NCBI GenBank assembly: GCA_018240785.1
Contig: JAFEFC010000036.1
Coordinates: 62,001 to 126,000, forward strand
DNA length: 64,000 nucleotides
Origin: Pseudomonadota bacterium
GTDB taxonomy: Bacteria > Pseudomonadota > Gammaproteobacteria > Burkholderiales > Rhodocyclaceae
Direction of reading: 5' to 3'
This document shows positions 20,480 to 30,496 of the stretch, piece after piece. The notes beneath the pieces are model-generated. The model was not told the DNA's origin, did not search any database, and saw nothing but the letters and a program-made list of their open reading frames with translations. Within the stretch, counting starts at the first letter, position 1. Every line of letters begins with the position of its first letter. A program made the translations under genes and the position numbers.

Positions 20480-21930
20480 TGCTTCTCCTCCGCGTCGAAG
20501 CGGAAGCGAAGCATCGCCGTCGGCCGCCGCCGGCCGCCGCCCTCGTAGCCGTCGTTGCCCGCTTGTGCCGGTGATGCGCGCTCGAACGCGCGCCCACCTC
20601 TCTGCGCCAGGGCTTGCGCGAGCGCTTCCACGGCGACATCGGTTTCGACGAGCGACGCCGGATCGACGTCATCGGCCGGGCGCAGATTCATCGTGATGGT
20701 TGCGCCTGGCGCACCCTCAGGCGGCGGTGACCACGTAATCTGATCGAGCTCGACGCCCGACACCGCGTCCAGCGCTGCGCCGAGGCGTGCGAACAACGCG
20801 GCGGGCGCAAGCTGACGAGCCTGTTCCCGCCCAATATGCGTGATGACGGCGAGCAACTCCTCTGCCTTGGCGGGGAGCGCGGCGTGCGCGTCCTTGAACC
20901 GGCTCAGTTCGGCGCGTTGCGACGCGATGCGGGCTTCGACTGCTGCCGCCTCGCGTTCCAGCGCTGCGGCGTCGGCCCAGCGCAGGGCCGCGAAAGCCAG
21001 GGCGGCCGTCGTGGCGAGTGCGGTGGCGTGAGGCAGCCGGCGCGGCAGCCCCCCGCCTGCGCGTGCAACCTGGGACGAATTCGTGCTGAAGCAGAGCGAG
21101 TGGGGCATCTGCGCGAGCCAGCGCAGGTGGGTCGCCTCGATGAGGTCGGCATCGGGCGCGATTGGGCCCGGGCCTTCGGGGAACAGGGACGCGGCGGCGA
21201 TGCGGCGGATGCCTTCCCCTGGGGCGGGCACAGGGTCCCGCGCAGCGACGCCATCGAGCACGACCACCTGCAGTCGTGCCTCGCCTGCGCGGGGCCGCGT
21301 CCCCAGGTAAGTGCGCGTGCGCGAGATCTCGTGCAGGGCCTCGTCGTCGAGCGCGTGGAGGTGGCCCACCAGCCGGGTGAAATGGGCGACACCCCGTTCG
21401 ACCTGGCTCAGACGCATGCCGTTGCGGCCGAGGCAGACGAGCAGCAGGTTGCCGTCGAGGCGCAACGCGCGCGGTGCGAAATGGGCCGTCAGCGAGGTCG
21501 CCGAGGCAAGCGCCTCGAGCCGTGCGCCCTTGTCCTTTAGCGCATCCAGCCAGGGTTGCAGCGCCCCGCTCGAGGCGAGGCCGTGCAGCACGACGTCCTC
21601 CTGGTGCGGCGAGTCCGCATTGCGCCCGAGCGCATGCGTCCAGGCGACGGGAGAGCGGCCGAAATGGGCGGTGAGGCGCCTCGCGAGCAGCGCACGGCGG
21701 TCGGCGCCGCGCGCCCGCGGGAGCGACTCGACTTCGACCTGCTCGCCGGCGAGGTCGAACACCAGCCGGCAGCGGCATCCCGCTGGCTGGCGTGCCAGCC
21801 AGGCGGCAAAGCCCGCCACGTCACCGGCCGCGAAGCGGCACGCCGGTGCGAGCGCATTGCCGCGCTTGTCGATATGACAGGCCAGCAGGCCATGCTCGTC
21901 GACCCGTAGCAGGTAGGGAGAAGTGTTCAT
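20476..21930 (-). CDS. MshI-like pilus biogenesis protein (PilM/PilN-type)
   Basis: A 484-residue protein with an actin-like PilM/GspL-type cytoplasmic half (residues about 1-290) followed by a hydrophobic segment (ATALATTAALAFAALRWADAAAL) and a PilN-like coiled-coil periplasmic part. MshI in MSHA systems has this fused layout. It is four bases from the platform-protein gene and overlaps the next gene by four. Low sequence conservation makes this a context-supported call. Confidence 0.65.
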   Translation of the reverse strand: MNTSPYLLRVDEHGLLACHIDKRGNALAPACRFAAGDVAGFAAWLARQPAGCRCRLVFDLAGEQVEVESLPRARGADRRALLARRLTAHFGRSPVAWTHALGRNADSPHQEDVVLHGLASSGALQPWLDALKDKGARLEALASATSLTAHFAPRALRLDGNLLLVCLGRNGMRLSQVERGVAHFTRLVGHLHALDDEALHEISRTRTYLGTRPRAGEARLQVVVLDGVAARDPVPAPGEGIRRIAAASLFPEGPGPIAPDADLIEATHLRWLAQMPHSLCFSTNSSQVARAGGGLPRRLPHATALATTAALAFAALRWADAAALEREAAAVEARIASQRAELSRFKDAHAALPAKAEELLAVITHIGREQARQLAPAALFARLGAALDAVSGVELDQITWSPPPEGAPGATITMNLRPADDVDPASLVETDVAVEALAQALAQRGGRAFERASPAQAGNDGYEGGGRRRPTAMLRFRFDAEEKQ

Positions 21931-21933
21931 CGC

Positions 21934-23127
21934 TCAGACGGGAAGATGGGTCAGGATGTCGTAGATGGGCCCCAGCACCGCGCTGGCCACCCACAGCAGC
22001 AGTGCGCCCATGGTCACGGTGAGGGCCGGCTCGAGCGCGGCCTGCAGGCGGGCGACGGATTCGCTCACCTCCCGGCGGTAGAAGCCGGACACGTTGTCGA
22101 GCGCGCGATCGAGTGCGCCGGTCTGCTCGCCGACGCGCAGCATGCGCGTCACCAGCGGCGGGAACAGGCCGGTTGCGGTGAACGCCTGCGAGATCGTCTG
22201 GCCCTGCTCGATGCGCTCAGTGGCCGCGCGCAGGCCGTCGCGCAGCGCCAGGTTGCCGGTGATGTCCTGGCTGCTCCTGAGCGCGTCGATGACGCTGATG
22301 CCGGCCGCGTACAGGGTGGCGAACAGCGCGGCGAAGCGGGCCAGCGCAAGTTTGCGCCGCAACTCGCCGACGAGTGGCAGGCGCAGCAGCAGGATGTCGC
22401 GGCGCATGCGCAGCATGCTCGAGCGGGCAATCGCCACGCGCAGCCCGATCGCCGCGGTGCCCGCGGCCGCGACCAGCAACCAGCCCCAGGCTGCCAGCGC
22501 ATGAGACAGCCACAGCAGCACGCGCGTCTGCAGTGGCAGCGTCTGCCCAGTGGTGCGGAACAGCTTTTCCAGTTCAGGCACCACATGCGTGAGGGCGACG
22601 ACCACCGCGACACCGAGCAGACTGCCGACGATGGCGGGGTAGATCGCCACACGTCGGGCATGGGTGGCGAATTCGTCATCGCGCGCGATCGCGCTGCCGA
22701 TGTCGCGGATCGCCTCCGGCAGCGTGCCGGCCTGTTCGCCCGCGCGCAGCAGGCTGACGAACACCGCATCGAAGGCGGCGGGGTGGCGCGCGGCCGCCTC
22801 GGACAGCGGCCTGCCGGCGGCGATGTCTGCCAGCATGGCGCCGACGATGTCGCGCAGGCGTGCATGCTGGACCGTCTCGCGCAATTCACCGAGGCTTTCG
22901 ACCACCGGGATGCCGGCGCTCAACAGTTGCTCGAGCTGGAAGCACAGGTGCACCAGCTCTCGGCGCGGAATGCGCGAGCGCCACAGTGGCTCGCGCGCCG
23001 GCTCGCCGTTGATGAGGCTGAGGCTGCGTTCAGCCAGCCGGCGCTCGAGTTCATTGACATCGTCGGCCTCGAGCTCGCCGCGCACGGTGTGCCCGTCCGG
23101 CTGCATGGCGCGGTAGCGATAGCGCAT
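21934..23127 (-). CDS. mshG: Type II secretion/MSHA inner-membrane platform protein (GspF/PilC/MshG family)
   Basis: The polytopic platform protein on which pilins are assembled. The 397-residue protein has two T2SSF repeats, each ending in a hydrophobic helix region (FVSLLRAGEQAGTLPEAI...; FPPLVTRMLRVGEQTGALDRAL...), and three predicted membrane spans (around residues 168-190, 218-245 and 370-390). ATG at 23127 gives the normal opening MRYRYRAMQPDGH and has AGGA nine bases upstream. It follows the ATPase gene by 17 bp. Confidence 0.9.
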   Translation of the reverse strand: MRYRYRAMQPDGHTVRGELEADDVNELERRLAERSLSLINGEPAREPLWRSRIPRRELVHLCFQLEQLLSAGIPVVESLGELRETVQHARLRDIVGAMLADIAAGRPLSEAAARHPAAFDAVFVSLLRAGEQAGTLPEAIRDIGSAIARDDEFATHARRVAIYPAIVGSLLGVAVVVALTHVVPELEKLFRTTGQTLPLQTRVLLWLSHALAAWGWLLVAAAGTAAIGLRVAIARSSMLRMRRDILLLRLPLVGELRRKLALARFAALFATLYAAGISVIDALRSSQDITGNLALRDGLRAATERIEQGQTISQAFTATGLFPPLVTRMLRVGEQTGALDRALDNVSGFYRREVSESVARLQAALEPALTVTMGALLLWVASAVLGPIYDILTHLPV

Positions 23128-23144
23128 GACGGCGTGTCCTGCGA

Positions 23145-24959
23145 TCAGGCCGCGCGCGCGTCGAGCGCGACGACGCGGGCGAGTTCCTGCAGCGAGGTCG
23201 TGCCGTCGAGCACGCGGCGCACGCCGTCCTCGGCGAGCGTCAGGAAACCGTTGCCGCATGCCTGGGCGAGCATGGCCTGCGGGCTGGCGCGACGCGCCAC
23301 CAGGTCGTCGAGCGTCGCATCCATGCACAGCAGTTCCATGATCGCGATGCGGCCCCGATAGCCGCGGAAGCCGCAGGCCGCGCAGCCGACCGGATGGTGG
23401 ATGATCGTGTCCGACCCCGCGGCGGGCAGGCCGAGGCGACGGCGCTCGCTGGCTTCGGCGACGTGCGGCTCGCGGCAATGGGGGCACAGGCGACGGACCA
23501 GGCGCTGGGCGAGGATGCCGATCAGGTTGCCCACCAGCAGTTCCGGCCGGATGCCGATGTCCATCAGCCGCGGAATCGCCGCCACGGCCGAGCTGGCATG
23601 CAGGGTCGCATACACCTGATGGCCGGTGAGCGCGGCGCGGATGGCCATCTCCGCGGTGTCGGCATCGCGGATCTCGCCCACCAGGATGATGTCCGGGTCC
23701 TGCCGCAGCAGCGCGCGCACGCCGCCGGCAAAGTCGAGCCGGCTGGCTTCGCCGACCGCCGTCTGCCGCACGAGGGGCAGCGGATACTCGACCGGATCCT
23801 CCAGGGTCATGATGTTCACCTCTTCGGTGTTGAGGTGGTTCAGCACCGAGTACAGCGTGGTGGTCTTGCCGCTGCCGGTGGGGCCAGTGACGAGGATCAG
23901 GCCTTCGGGCCGCGCCAGCATGCGCTGCAGCGTTGTGCGCTGGTCGGCGGCGAGACCGAGCGCAGCCAGCGGCACGATGCCCTTCTGGCGGTCGAGGATG
24001 CGCAGCACGATGTTTTCGCCATGCAGCGTGGGCTGGGTGGCGACGCGCAGGTCGATCGGCCGCCCGCCCACCCCCAGGCCGATGCGACCGTCCTGCGGAG
24101 CGCGCGTCTCGGCGATGTCGAGCCCGGCCATGACCTTCAGCCGCACCGCCATCTCGGGCCAGCTCGCGCGGTGCAGCGCGCGCACCTGGTGCAGCAGGCC
24201 GTCGATGCGGTAGCGCACGCGCAGGAAGCCGGCCTCCGGTTCGAAATGCACGTCCGAGGCGCCCTGCGCGACGGCATCGGCGATGAGCGCATCGACCAGC
24301 CTCACCACCGGTGGCAGGCCGAGGGCGGGGCTGCGAAAACGCTCGGCAGGCGTGCCGCCGGGGGCGCCGTCCATCTCGCGCAGGATGTCGTCGATCGAGC
24401 TTGCGCGGCCGTAGTGCTGGTCGATGGCTTGTACCAGCTCGGACTCACCGGCCACGCGCAGGTCGAGGCAGATATCTGCGGCGAGATGGCTGCGCAGGCG
24501 GTCGAGGGCGACGATGTCGTCGGCGTCGGCGAGCGCCACTGTCAGCCGCCGCTCGCCGCTGTCGAAGTGCAGCGGCAGCAGGCGGTGGCGGCGGGCGATC
24601 TCGTGCGGCAGCAGCGCCAGCGCCTCGGCTGCCGGCAGCGTGGCTGCGAGGTCGACGCAGGGCCGGCCCACGCGCGCGGCGAGCACGTCGCGCAGCGCCG
24701 ATTCCTGCACGAAGCCGAGCTCGACCAGCAGCCGGCCCAGCGGCCGATGCTGGCGGCGCTGCTCGTGCAGCGCGATGCGCAACTGGTCGCTGCCGATGAG
24801 CCCGGCGGCGCACAGTTGTTCCCCGATCCGCCCGGCGCTGGCGCCGGCGGCGGGTGCGGCGATCCGCACGACCGGCGCTGCCGCGTCGCATGGCGGCTCG
24901 GCAGCCGCAGGCATGTCGGCCGGGAGGAAGGCGAGGGGAGGCAGATGCGGAATGTTCAT
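23145..24959 (-). CDS. mshE: Pilus assembly ATPase (GspE/MshE family)
   Basis: Hexameric secretion ATPase powering pseudopilus assembly. Domains: N-terminal MshEN/GspE_N region (residues about 40-190), then the GspE ATPase domain with Walker A ([13 protein letters not shown]), Asp box, Walker B (DPDIILVGEIRD), His box (HQVYATLHASSA) and a Cys4 zinc site (CPHC and CAAC, near residues 507 and 532). 604 residues. It differs from the ATPase at 52.6 kb, which carries a GAF domain. Gene order places it in the MSHA-like operon. Confidence 0.92.
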   Translation of the reverse strand: MNIPHLPPLAFLPADMPAAAEPPCDAAAPVVRIAAPAAGASAGRIGEQLCAAGLIGSDQLRIALHEQRRQHRPLGRLLVELGFVQESALRDVLAARVGRPCVDLAATLPAAEALALLPHEIARRHRLLPLHFDSGERRLTVALADADDIVALDRLRSHLAADICLDLRVAGESELVQAIDQHYGRASSIDDILREMDGAPGGTPAERFRSPALGLPPVVRLVDALIADAVAQGASDVHFEPEAGFLRVRYRIDGLLHQVRALHRASWPEMAVRLKVMAGLDIAETRAPQDGRIGLGVGGRPIDLRVATQPTLHGENIVLRILDRQKGIVPLAALGLAADQRTTLQRMLARPEGLILVTGPTGSGKTTTLYSVLNHLNTEEVNIMTLEDPVEYPLPLVRQTAVGEASRLDFAGGVRALLRQDPDIILVGEIRDADTAEMAIRAALTGHQVYATLHASSAVAAIPRLMDIGIRPELLVGNLIGILAQRLVRRLCPHCREPHVAEASERRRLGLPAAGSDTIIHHPVGCAACGFRGYRGRIAIMELLCMDATLDDLVARRASPQAMLAQACGNGFLTLAEDGVRRVLDGTTSLQELARVVALDARAA

Positions 24960-24978
24960 GTCAGCCGAGGCCTGCGGG

Positions 24979-26676
24979 TCAGGGAACGTGGATGGTGGTG
25001 GCGGGCGCGGCGGGCAGTTGCGGCCGCAGCGGCGCCTGGGGGAAGTTGCGCTCGCCGGGCGCGGGGTTGGCGGCGAGAAAGTCGCCGCCGGGCAGGCGCT
25101 TGCGGTAGGCGGCGTAATCGCCGCGGGTGCTGGGGTCCTCGATCAGCAGCGGGCGCAGGAAGATCAGCAGCTCGGTGCGCCGCACCGCGTTCTCGCGGCG
25201 AGTGACGGCTTCGCCCAGCAGCGGCAGGTCCCCCAGCAGCGGAATGCGCCCGCTGTCGTAGTCGATCTTGTCTTCCATCAGCCCGCCGAGCACGCCGATC
25301 TCACCGCTGCGCAGGCGCAGCACGGACTCGATCTCGCGCGTGCGGATCTGCGGCACGCGGTTGGGAATGCTGCCCAGCGACGGGTTCGGGTCGTCGCGGA
25401 AACCCGAGATGCCCGAGATCGTCGGCCGCACGTTGAGCGTGATGTCGCCGTTCGCGCTCACCTGCGGGGTGACCGACATCACCATGCCGACCGACACGGA
25501 TTGCGGCGTCGTCGTGGCGGTGGTCTTCTCGCGCTTGCTGTCGTCGTACTGGGTGGTCGAGGCATCGACCAGGAAATAGACGACTTCCTCCACTACCTTG
25601 AGCATCGCGGTCTGGTTGTTGAGCACCGACAGCCGTGGGCTGGACAGCACCTTGACCGTGCCGAAGGTCTCGAGCAGCTCGAGGCGCACATCGAGCTGGC
25701 CGGACAGGTAGCTCAGCGTCGGTATGCCGCCCCCGGCGTCGTTGCTGCCGCGCGGTCGCACGCTCCAGCCCGGTGCGCCGAGGCGGGTCCAGTCGATGCC
25801 CTGGCGATAGCCGTCGGCGAGGGTCACTTCGACGATGGTGGCCTCGATCATCACCTGCCGGCGCGAGGCTACCTGCACCTGGTCGAGGTAGGCGCGGATG
25901 TTGTCGTGCTGGTGACCGCTGGCGCGCACCATCAGCACGCCGGTTTCGCGGTTCACGAGCAGCCGGCGATCGTCGGCCGCATCGCCGCGCCGGCCGCCGC
26001 CGTCCTCGTCGAGGATGGCGCGGATGTCGGAAGCCACCGATTCCCAGAACTGGTTCACCGAGCGCGTCTCGATCTGGGTGACGGAGGCATTGCCCCCGCT
26101 GCTGCCTCCACTGCTTGCCTGTCGCGTCGTCGCCGAGCCGCTGGTGGCGATCTGCGTGCTGGTGGCGACGGTGCCGCTCATCGTGCGGGTGAGGTTGACG
26201 TAGTCGAGCTGGTAGCTGCGCAGGAAAGGCGTGTCGGGCCGTACGCTGACCTGGCGGCCGTCCACTTCGATGCGCAGCCGGGCCTGGCGTGCGATCCGTG
26301 CCAGCAGGTCGGGCAGGGCCTGGTTCACCGCATTCAGCGTGACATTGCCGGCCAGGCCCTGATGCAGGTCGATGTCCAGATTGGCATCACGGGCGATGGC
26401 GAACAGCAACTGCTCCACCGGTACGTTGCGTACCGTCACCGAATACGTTGGCGCCGGCGGCGTGGCCTGGAGTGAGGATGGCAGCGAAGCCGGAGGCGGA
26501 GCTGGCAGTGGCGGCGTCAGCCCGGGCACGGTCGCACGCCCGTTGTCGAGTGACTGCGACGGCGGGAGCGTGGCGGGCGCTGCCAGATGACCTGCATGCG
26601 GCACCGAGACCGGTGCCTGCGCGCAGCCCGCGAGCAGGGCGGCGGCGAGCGGCAGGGCGGGACGGAAAGCTACCAT
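24979..26676 (-). CDS. mshL: Secretin, MshL/PilQ/GspD-like outer-membrane channel
   Basis: Outer-membrane secretin of the MSHA-like system. The 565-residue protein has a lipoprotein signal (lipobox LLAG|C), a Pro-rich linker, a secretin/TonB short N-terminal domain (YSVTVRNVPVEQLLFAIARDA), and the secretin domain with VKVLSSPRLSVLNNQTAMLKV and a VGMVMSVTPQV segment. A Ser/Gly/Thr-rich insertion lies near residue 180. First gene of the minus-strand operon, preceded by a promoter-like region. The MshL name follows from the single short N-domain and the neighbours. Confidence 0.88.
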   Translation of the reverse strand: MVAFRPALPLAAALLAGCAQAPVSVPHAGHLAAPATLPPSQSLDNGRATVPGLTPPLPAPPPASLPSSLQATPPAPTYSVTVRNVPVEQLLFAIARDANLDIDLHQGLAGNVTLNAVNQALPDLLARIARQARLRIEVDGRQVSVRPDTPFLRSYQLDYVNLTRTMSGTVATSTQIATSGSATTRQASSGGSSGGNASVTQIETRSVNQFWESVASDIRAILDEDGGGRRGDAADDRRLLVNRETGVLMVRASGHQHDNIRAYLDQVQVASRRQVMIEATIVEVTLADGYRQGIDWTRLGAPGWSVRPRGSNDAGGGIPTLSYLSGQLDVRLELLETFGTVKVLSSPRLSVLNNQTAMLKVVEEVVYFLVDASTTQYDDSKREKTTATTTPQSVSVGMVMSVTPQVSANGDITLNVRPTISGISGFRDDPNPSLGSIPNRVPQIRTREIESVLRLRSGEIGVLGGLMEDKIDYDSGRIPLLGDLPLLGEAVTRRENAVRRTELLIFLRPLLIEDPSTRGDYAAYRKRLPGGDFLAANPAPGERNFPQAPLRPQLPAAPATTIHVP

Positions 26677-26731
26677 GGAGGGTGCGGTTTAGGAAATGTC
26701 TTTGGCATAAAATGCCGCGATCGGCAGCGAG

Positions 26732-26759
26732 AGGATATGCTAATTTCATTTTCGTGCAA
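26732..26759 (-). promoter_or_regulatory. Candidate promoter of the MSHA-like operon
   Basis: On the minus strand TTGCAC (26759-26754) is followed after 16 bp by TATCCT (26737-26732), 56 bp before the secretin start. The surrounding 26690-26790 stretch is markedly AT-richer than its flanks. The palindrome GGCATAAAATGCC (26704-26716) lies between promoter and gene and could be an operator or the -10 region of the divergent mla operon. Confidence 0.4.
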
Positions 26760-26877
26760 CTGTAATTTGATCGGGAACCTCGCGCGGCACGTTGTCGCGG
26801 TGCAACACTGTCCCGGGATTGCACCTGCCGTCTGCTAAACTGTTCGGTTCGGAATTGGTTGAATTTTTCTTGTGTCG

Positions 26878-27693
26878 ATGTCTCAGGCCGATCCTTCTCC
26901 TGTCGTCTCGCTGCGCAACGCCCGCTTCGCCTATGGCGACCGGGAGGTGCTGCGCGGCATCGACCTGACCGTGCATCGCGGCCAGGTGGTGGCCATCATG
27001 GGCGGCAGCGGTTGCGGCAAGACCACCCTGCTGCGGCTGATCGGCGGCCAGTTGCGGGCGAGTTCCGGCGCGGTCGAGATCGAAGGGCGCGAGGTCGCAC
27101 ACATGCCGCGGCGTGAGCTCTACGCGCTGCGCCGGCGCATGGGCATGCTGTTCCAGTTCGGCGCGCTGTTCACCGACATGACCGTGTTCGACAACGTCGC
27201 CTTTCCGCTACGCGAGCACACCGACCTGCCGCCGGGGATGATTCGCGACCTGGTGATGATGAAGCTGCAGGCGGTCGGCCTGCGGGGCGCCCATGCCCTG
27301 AAGCCGGCGGAGCTCTCCGGCGGCATGGCGCGCCGCGTGGCGCTGGCGCGCGCAGTGGCGCTCGATCCGATGCTGATCATGTACGACGAGCCCTTCGCCG
27401 GCCTCGATCCGATCTCGCTCGGCGTGATCGGTCAGTTGATCCGGCGGCTGAACGACGCCCTCGGTGCGAGCTCGATCATGGTGACGCACGACGTGCATGA
27501 GTCCCTGCTGATCGTCGATTACATCTACTTCGTGTCGGAAGGCCGCATCGTCGCAAAGGGGACGCCAGACGAGATCCGTGCCTCCACCGACCCCTTCGTG
27601 CACCAGTTCGTGAATGCCGAGGCGGACGGTCCGGTGGCTTTCCACTACCCGGCGCCGCCGATGGACAGCCTGCTGCAGGAGGTGCGTTCATGA
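26878..27693 (+). CDS. mlaF: Phospholipid transport ABC ATPase MlaF
   Basis: ATPase of the MlaFEDB complex that moves phospholipids between inner and outer membrane to keep outer-membrane asymmetry. The 271-residue protein shows Walker A ([13 protein letters not shown]), signature [14 protein letters not shown], Walker B ([15 protein letters not shown]) and the H-loop (MVTHDVHES). ATG 26878 is preferred; a GTG at 26872 would add two residues. It starts the run mlaF-E-D-A-C-B. Confidence 0.94.
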   Translation: MSQADPSPVVSLRNARFAYGDREVLRGIDLTVHRGQVVAIMGGSGCGKTTLLRLIGGQLRASSGAVEIEGREVAHMPRRELYALRRRMGMLFQFGALFTDMTVFDNVAFPLREHTDLPPGMIRDLVMMKLQAVGLRGAHALKPAELSGGMARRVALARAVALDPMLIMYDEPFAGLDPISLGVIGQLIRRLNDALGASSIMVTHDVHESLLIVDYIYFVSEGRIVAKGTPDEIRASTDPFVHQFVNAEADGPVAFHYPAPPMDSLLQEVRS

Positions 27694-28481
27694 AGGGGTT
27701 GCTCGCCACGCTGCGCCGCATCGGTGCCGCGACGGTCGATGGCGTCTGGCGCCTCGGCTTCGCAATGCGCTTCTTCGTCGCCGTGCTGATGTACTCGGGC
27801 CAGTCGCTGCGCCGGCTGCACCTCACCGTGCGCGAGATCTATTTCAGCGGCGTGCTGTCGCTGCTGATCATCGTCGTCTCCGGGCTGTTCGTCGGCCTGG
27901 TGCTCGGATTGCAGGGCTATGAAACATTGCAGCGCTATGGCTCGTCGGAGGCGCTGGGCGTGCTGGTGGCGCTGTCGCTGACGCGTGAACTCGGGCCGGT
28001 GGTGGCCGGGCTGCTGTTCGCCAGCCGTGCCGGTTCGGCGGTCACCGCCGAAATCGGCTTGATGAAGGCCACCGAGCAGTTGAAGGCGATGGACATGATG
28101 GCGGTCAATCCGATCGCCCGCGTGGTCGCGCCGCGTTTCTGGGGCGGCGTGATCTCCATGCCGCTGCTGGCCGCGCTGTTCTCGGCGATGGGCGTGTTCG
28201 GCGGCTGGCTGATCGGTGTCGTGGTGATCGGCGTCGACGACGGCGCGTTCTGGTCGCAGATGCAGGCGGCGGTGGATTTTCGCTACGACGTGATGAACGG
28301 CGTGATCAAGTCGGTGGTCTTCGGTATCGCCGTGTCGCTGATCGCGGTGTTCGAAGGCTACGATTGCAGCCCGACCGCCGAGGGCGTTTCCCGTGCCATC
28401 ACGCGTACCGTGGTGACGTCGGCGCTGGCCATCCTGGCGCTGGATTTCGTGCTTACCTCTTTCATGTTCCGGGGTCAATGA
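27690..28481 (+). CDS. mlaE: Phospholipid transport permease MlaE
   Basis: Integral inner-membrane permease of the Mla system. The 263-residue protein has the MlaE family core ([64 protein letters not shown]) and five or so hydrophobic segments. It overlaps mlaF and mlaD by four bases each, consistent with stoichiometric co-translation. Confidence 0.95.
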   Translation: MKGLLATLRRIGAATVDGVWRLGFAMRFFVAVLMYSGQSLRRLHLTVREIYFSGVLSLLIIVVSGLFVGLVLGLQGYETLQRYGSSEALGVLVALSLTRELGPVVAGLLFASRAGSAVTAEIGLMKATEQLKAMDMMAVNPIARVVAPRFWGGVISMPLLAALFSAMGVFGGWLIGVVVIGVDDGAFWSQMQAAVDFRYDVMNGVIKSVVFGIAVSLIAVFEGYDCSPTAEGVSRAITRTVVTSALAILALDFVLTSFMFRGQ

Positions 28482-28957
28482 TGAGTCGTGCCACGCTCGA
28501 CCTTTGGGTCGGCTTCTTTGTCGCGCTGGGCTGTGCCGCGCTGATCTTCCTGGCGATGAAGGTCGGCAACTTTTCCGGCTTGAACAGCGCGCCCACCTAT
28601 GTCGTCGAGGCGCCGTTCGACAACATCGGCGGCCTCAAGGTGCGCGCGCCGGTGAAGAGCGCGGGCGTCGTCGTCGGTCGTGTCGCCGGCATCCGCTTCG
28701 ATGCGCAGCGCTACCGTGCCGTGGTGCGGCTCGAGCTCGAGCGCCAGTACCCGTTTCCGCGCGATACCATTGCCACGATCCTGACCTCCGGCCTGCTCGG
28801 CGAACAATATGTCGGCCTCGAAGCCGGCGGCGACGTCGAGATGCTCGCCAACGGCGAGACCGTGGCGATGACCCAGTCGGCCGTCGTGCTCGAGAAGCTG
28901 ATCAGCCAGTTCATGTTCAACCGTGCCGCGGAAACGCCGGCGCCAGCGTCGAAGTAA
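28478..28957 (+). CDS. mlaD: Mla phospholipid-binding MCE protein MlaD
   Basis: Membrane-anchored MCE-domain protein that forms a hexameric lipid channel with MlaFEB. The 159-residue protein has one N-terminal helix ([21 protein letters not shown]) and a single MCE domain ([44 protein letters not shown]). Two adjacent ATGs (28478 and 28481) could start it; both overlap the mlaE stop. Confidence 0.94.
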   Translation: MMSRATLDLWVGFFVALGCAALIFLAMKVGNFSGLNSAPTYVVEAPFDNIGGLKVRAPVKSAGVVVGRVAGIRFDAQRYRAVVRLELERQYPFPRDTIATILTSGLLGEQYVGLEAGGDVEMLANGETVAMTQSAVVLEKLISQFMFNRAAETPAPASK

Positions 28958-28988
28958 GACCGCTCAGGTCGTCGCGGGAAATTCGTCC

Positions 28989-29855
28989 ATGAAGAACAAC
29001 ACGCTTGCCGTTCCGGGTCGCTCCAGCCTTGGCCGTCGTCTGCTGCCGCTGCTGGCATCCGCGCTGGTGCTGGGCGCATGCGCCAGCACGCCGCGCAATC
29101 CTGATGATCCGCTCGAGGGCTACAACCGGGCGATGTTCAGCTTCAACGAGCAGGTCGACAAGGTCGTGCTGAAGCCGGTGGCCGAAGTCTACGACGCGGT
29201 CCTTCCGACGCCGGTGCACACGGCCATCGGCAACGTGTTCGGCAACCTGGGCGATCCCTGGATCGCGTTGAACAACCTGCTGCAGGGCAAGGTCGCCGAC
29301 GGTCTCAGCGACATGATGCGCTTCATGGTCAATTCGACTTTCGGCCTGCTCGGCCTGCTCGATGTCGCCACCGAGGCCGGCCTGCCCAAGCACGACGAGG
29401 ATCTGGGCCAGACCCTGGGCCGCTGGGGCGTGGGCGAAGGCGCGTATTTCGTCCTGCCCATCTTTGGTCCGCGCACGATCCGCGATGCCGTCGCCTTTCC
29501 GGCGGACATGGCGGCCAATGCCGCATGGAATTCGAACCACATTCCGACGCGCAACACGGTCACCGCGGTGCGCGTCACCCACGAGCGCTGGCGCGCGCTC
29601 GGCACCGAGAAGACGCTGGAAGAAGGCACGATCGACAAGTACGCCTACGTGCGCGACTTCTATCTTGAACAACGCCGTTACAAGGTTTTCGATGGTGCGC
29701 CGCCGCGGGTGTACGAAGATTTCAACGGCGCCTCGGCCGCGCCGCTCGGCAATGGCGTCGATACGGCAGCCAGCCGGGCGGTCGAGAATCTTGAACTCCT
29801 GGGCAATGGCGGGGCGAAGCTGGCCTTGCGCAGCCCTGCCGACGAATCGAAATGA
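28989..29855 (+). CDS. mlaA: Outer-membrane lipoprotein MlaA (VacJ)
   Basis: MlaA sits with porins in the outer membrane and removes surface-exposed phospholipids for return by MlaC. The 288-residue protein starts MKNNTLAVPGR, has a lipobox (LVLGA|C) and the VacJ core (DDPLEGYNRAMFSFNEQVDKVVLKPVA; VNSTFGLLGLLDVATEAGLP; GEGAYFVLPIFGPRTIRDA). It is encoded inside the mla operon between mlaD and mlaC, whereas in Escherichia coli mlaA is elsewhere. Its stop overlaps mlaC. Confidence 0.94.
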   Translation: MKNNTLAVPGRSSLGRRLLPLLASALVLGACASTPRNPDDPLEGYNRAMFSFNEQVDKVVLKPVAEVYDAVLPTPVHTAIGNVFGNLGDPWIALNNLLQGKVADGLSDMMRFMVNSTFGLLGLLDVATEAGLPKHDEDLGQTLGRWGVGEGAYFVLPIFGPRTIRDAVAFPADMAANAAWNSNHIPTRNTVTAVRVTHERWRALGTEKTLEEGTIDKYAYVRDFYLEQRRYKVFDGAPPRVYEDFNGASAAPLGNGVDTAASRAVENLELLGNGGAKLALRSPADESK

Positions 29856-30496
29856 ACATGCTCAACGCCATGAAACGCCTTCTTGCCTTCTTCTGTACCT
29901 GTCTTGCCCTGATTGCCCCGGCCGCGATGGCGGCCGACGTGGTCGCGCCCGATGTGCTGGTGCGCGACGTCACCAACGAGGTGCTCGCCATCGTGCGCGC
30001 CGACAAGGCGATCCAGGCGGGCGACACGCACCGCGTGATCCAGCTCGTCGACGCGAAGGTGCTGCCGCACTTCGATTTCCGCCGCATGACCATGCTCGCG
30101 GTGGGCCGCGACTGGCGCGACGCGACGCCGGCGCAGCAGACCAGGCTCACCGAAGCCTTCCGCACCCTGCTGGTGCGCACCTATTCGAACGCCCTCACGC
30201 AGTATCGCGACCAGGTGATCGACTTCAAGCCGAACCGCATCGCCGACACCGACACCCGCGTGCAGATCCGCACCGAAGTGCGCCAGGCGGGGGCCCAGCC
30301 GATCGGCATCGACTACATGCTGGAGAAGTCGGACAAGGGCTGGAAGGTGTTCGACGTCGTCGTCGCCGGTGTCAGCCTGGTGACGAACTACCGCAGCAGC
30401 TTCTCGCAGGAGGTGCGCAGCGGGGGCATCGACGGCCTGATCCGTTCGATCGAGGACAAGAATCGTTCGCTCGAGTCGGAGCAGGCGCGCAAATGA
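29852..30496 (+). CDS. mlaC: Periplasmic phospholipid shuttle MlaC (toluene tolerance Ttg2D family)
   Basis: Soluble carrier that ferries phospholipid between MlaA and MlaD. 214 residues with a signal peptide (MKRLLAFFCTCLALIAPAAMA) and the Ttg2 domain (VDAKVLPHFDFRRMTMLAVGRDWRDATPAQQ; GWKVFDVVVAGVSLVTNYRSSF). ATG at 29852 overlaps mlaA by four bases; ATG at 29870 starts the signal peptide core and is a reasonable alternative. Confidence 0.94.
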   Translation: MNMLNAMKRLLAFFCTCLALIAPAAMAADVVAPDVLVRDVTNEVLAIVRADKAIQAGDTHRVIQLVDAKVLPHFDFRRMTMLAVGRDWRDATPAQQTRLTEAFRTLLVRTYSNALTQYRDQVIDFKPNRIADTDTRVQIRTEVRQAGAQPIGIDYMLEKSDKGWKVFDVVVAGVSLVTNYRSSFSQEVRSGGIDGLIRSIEDKNRSLESEQARK

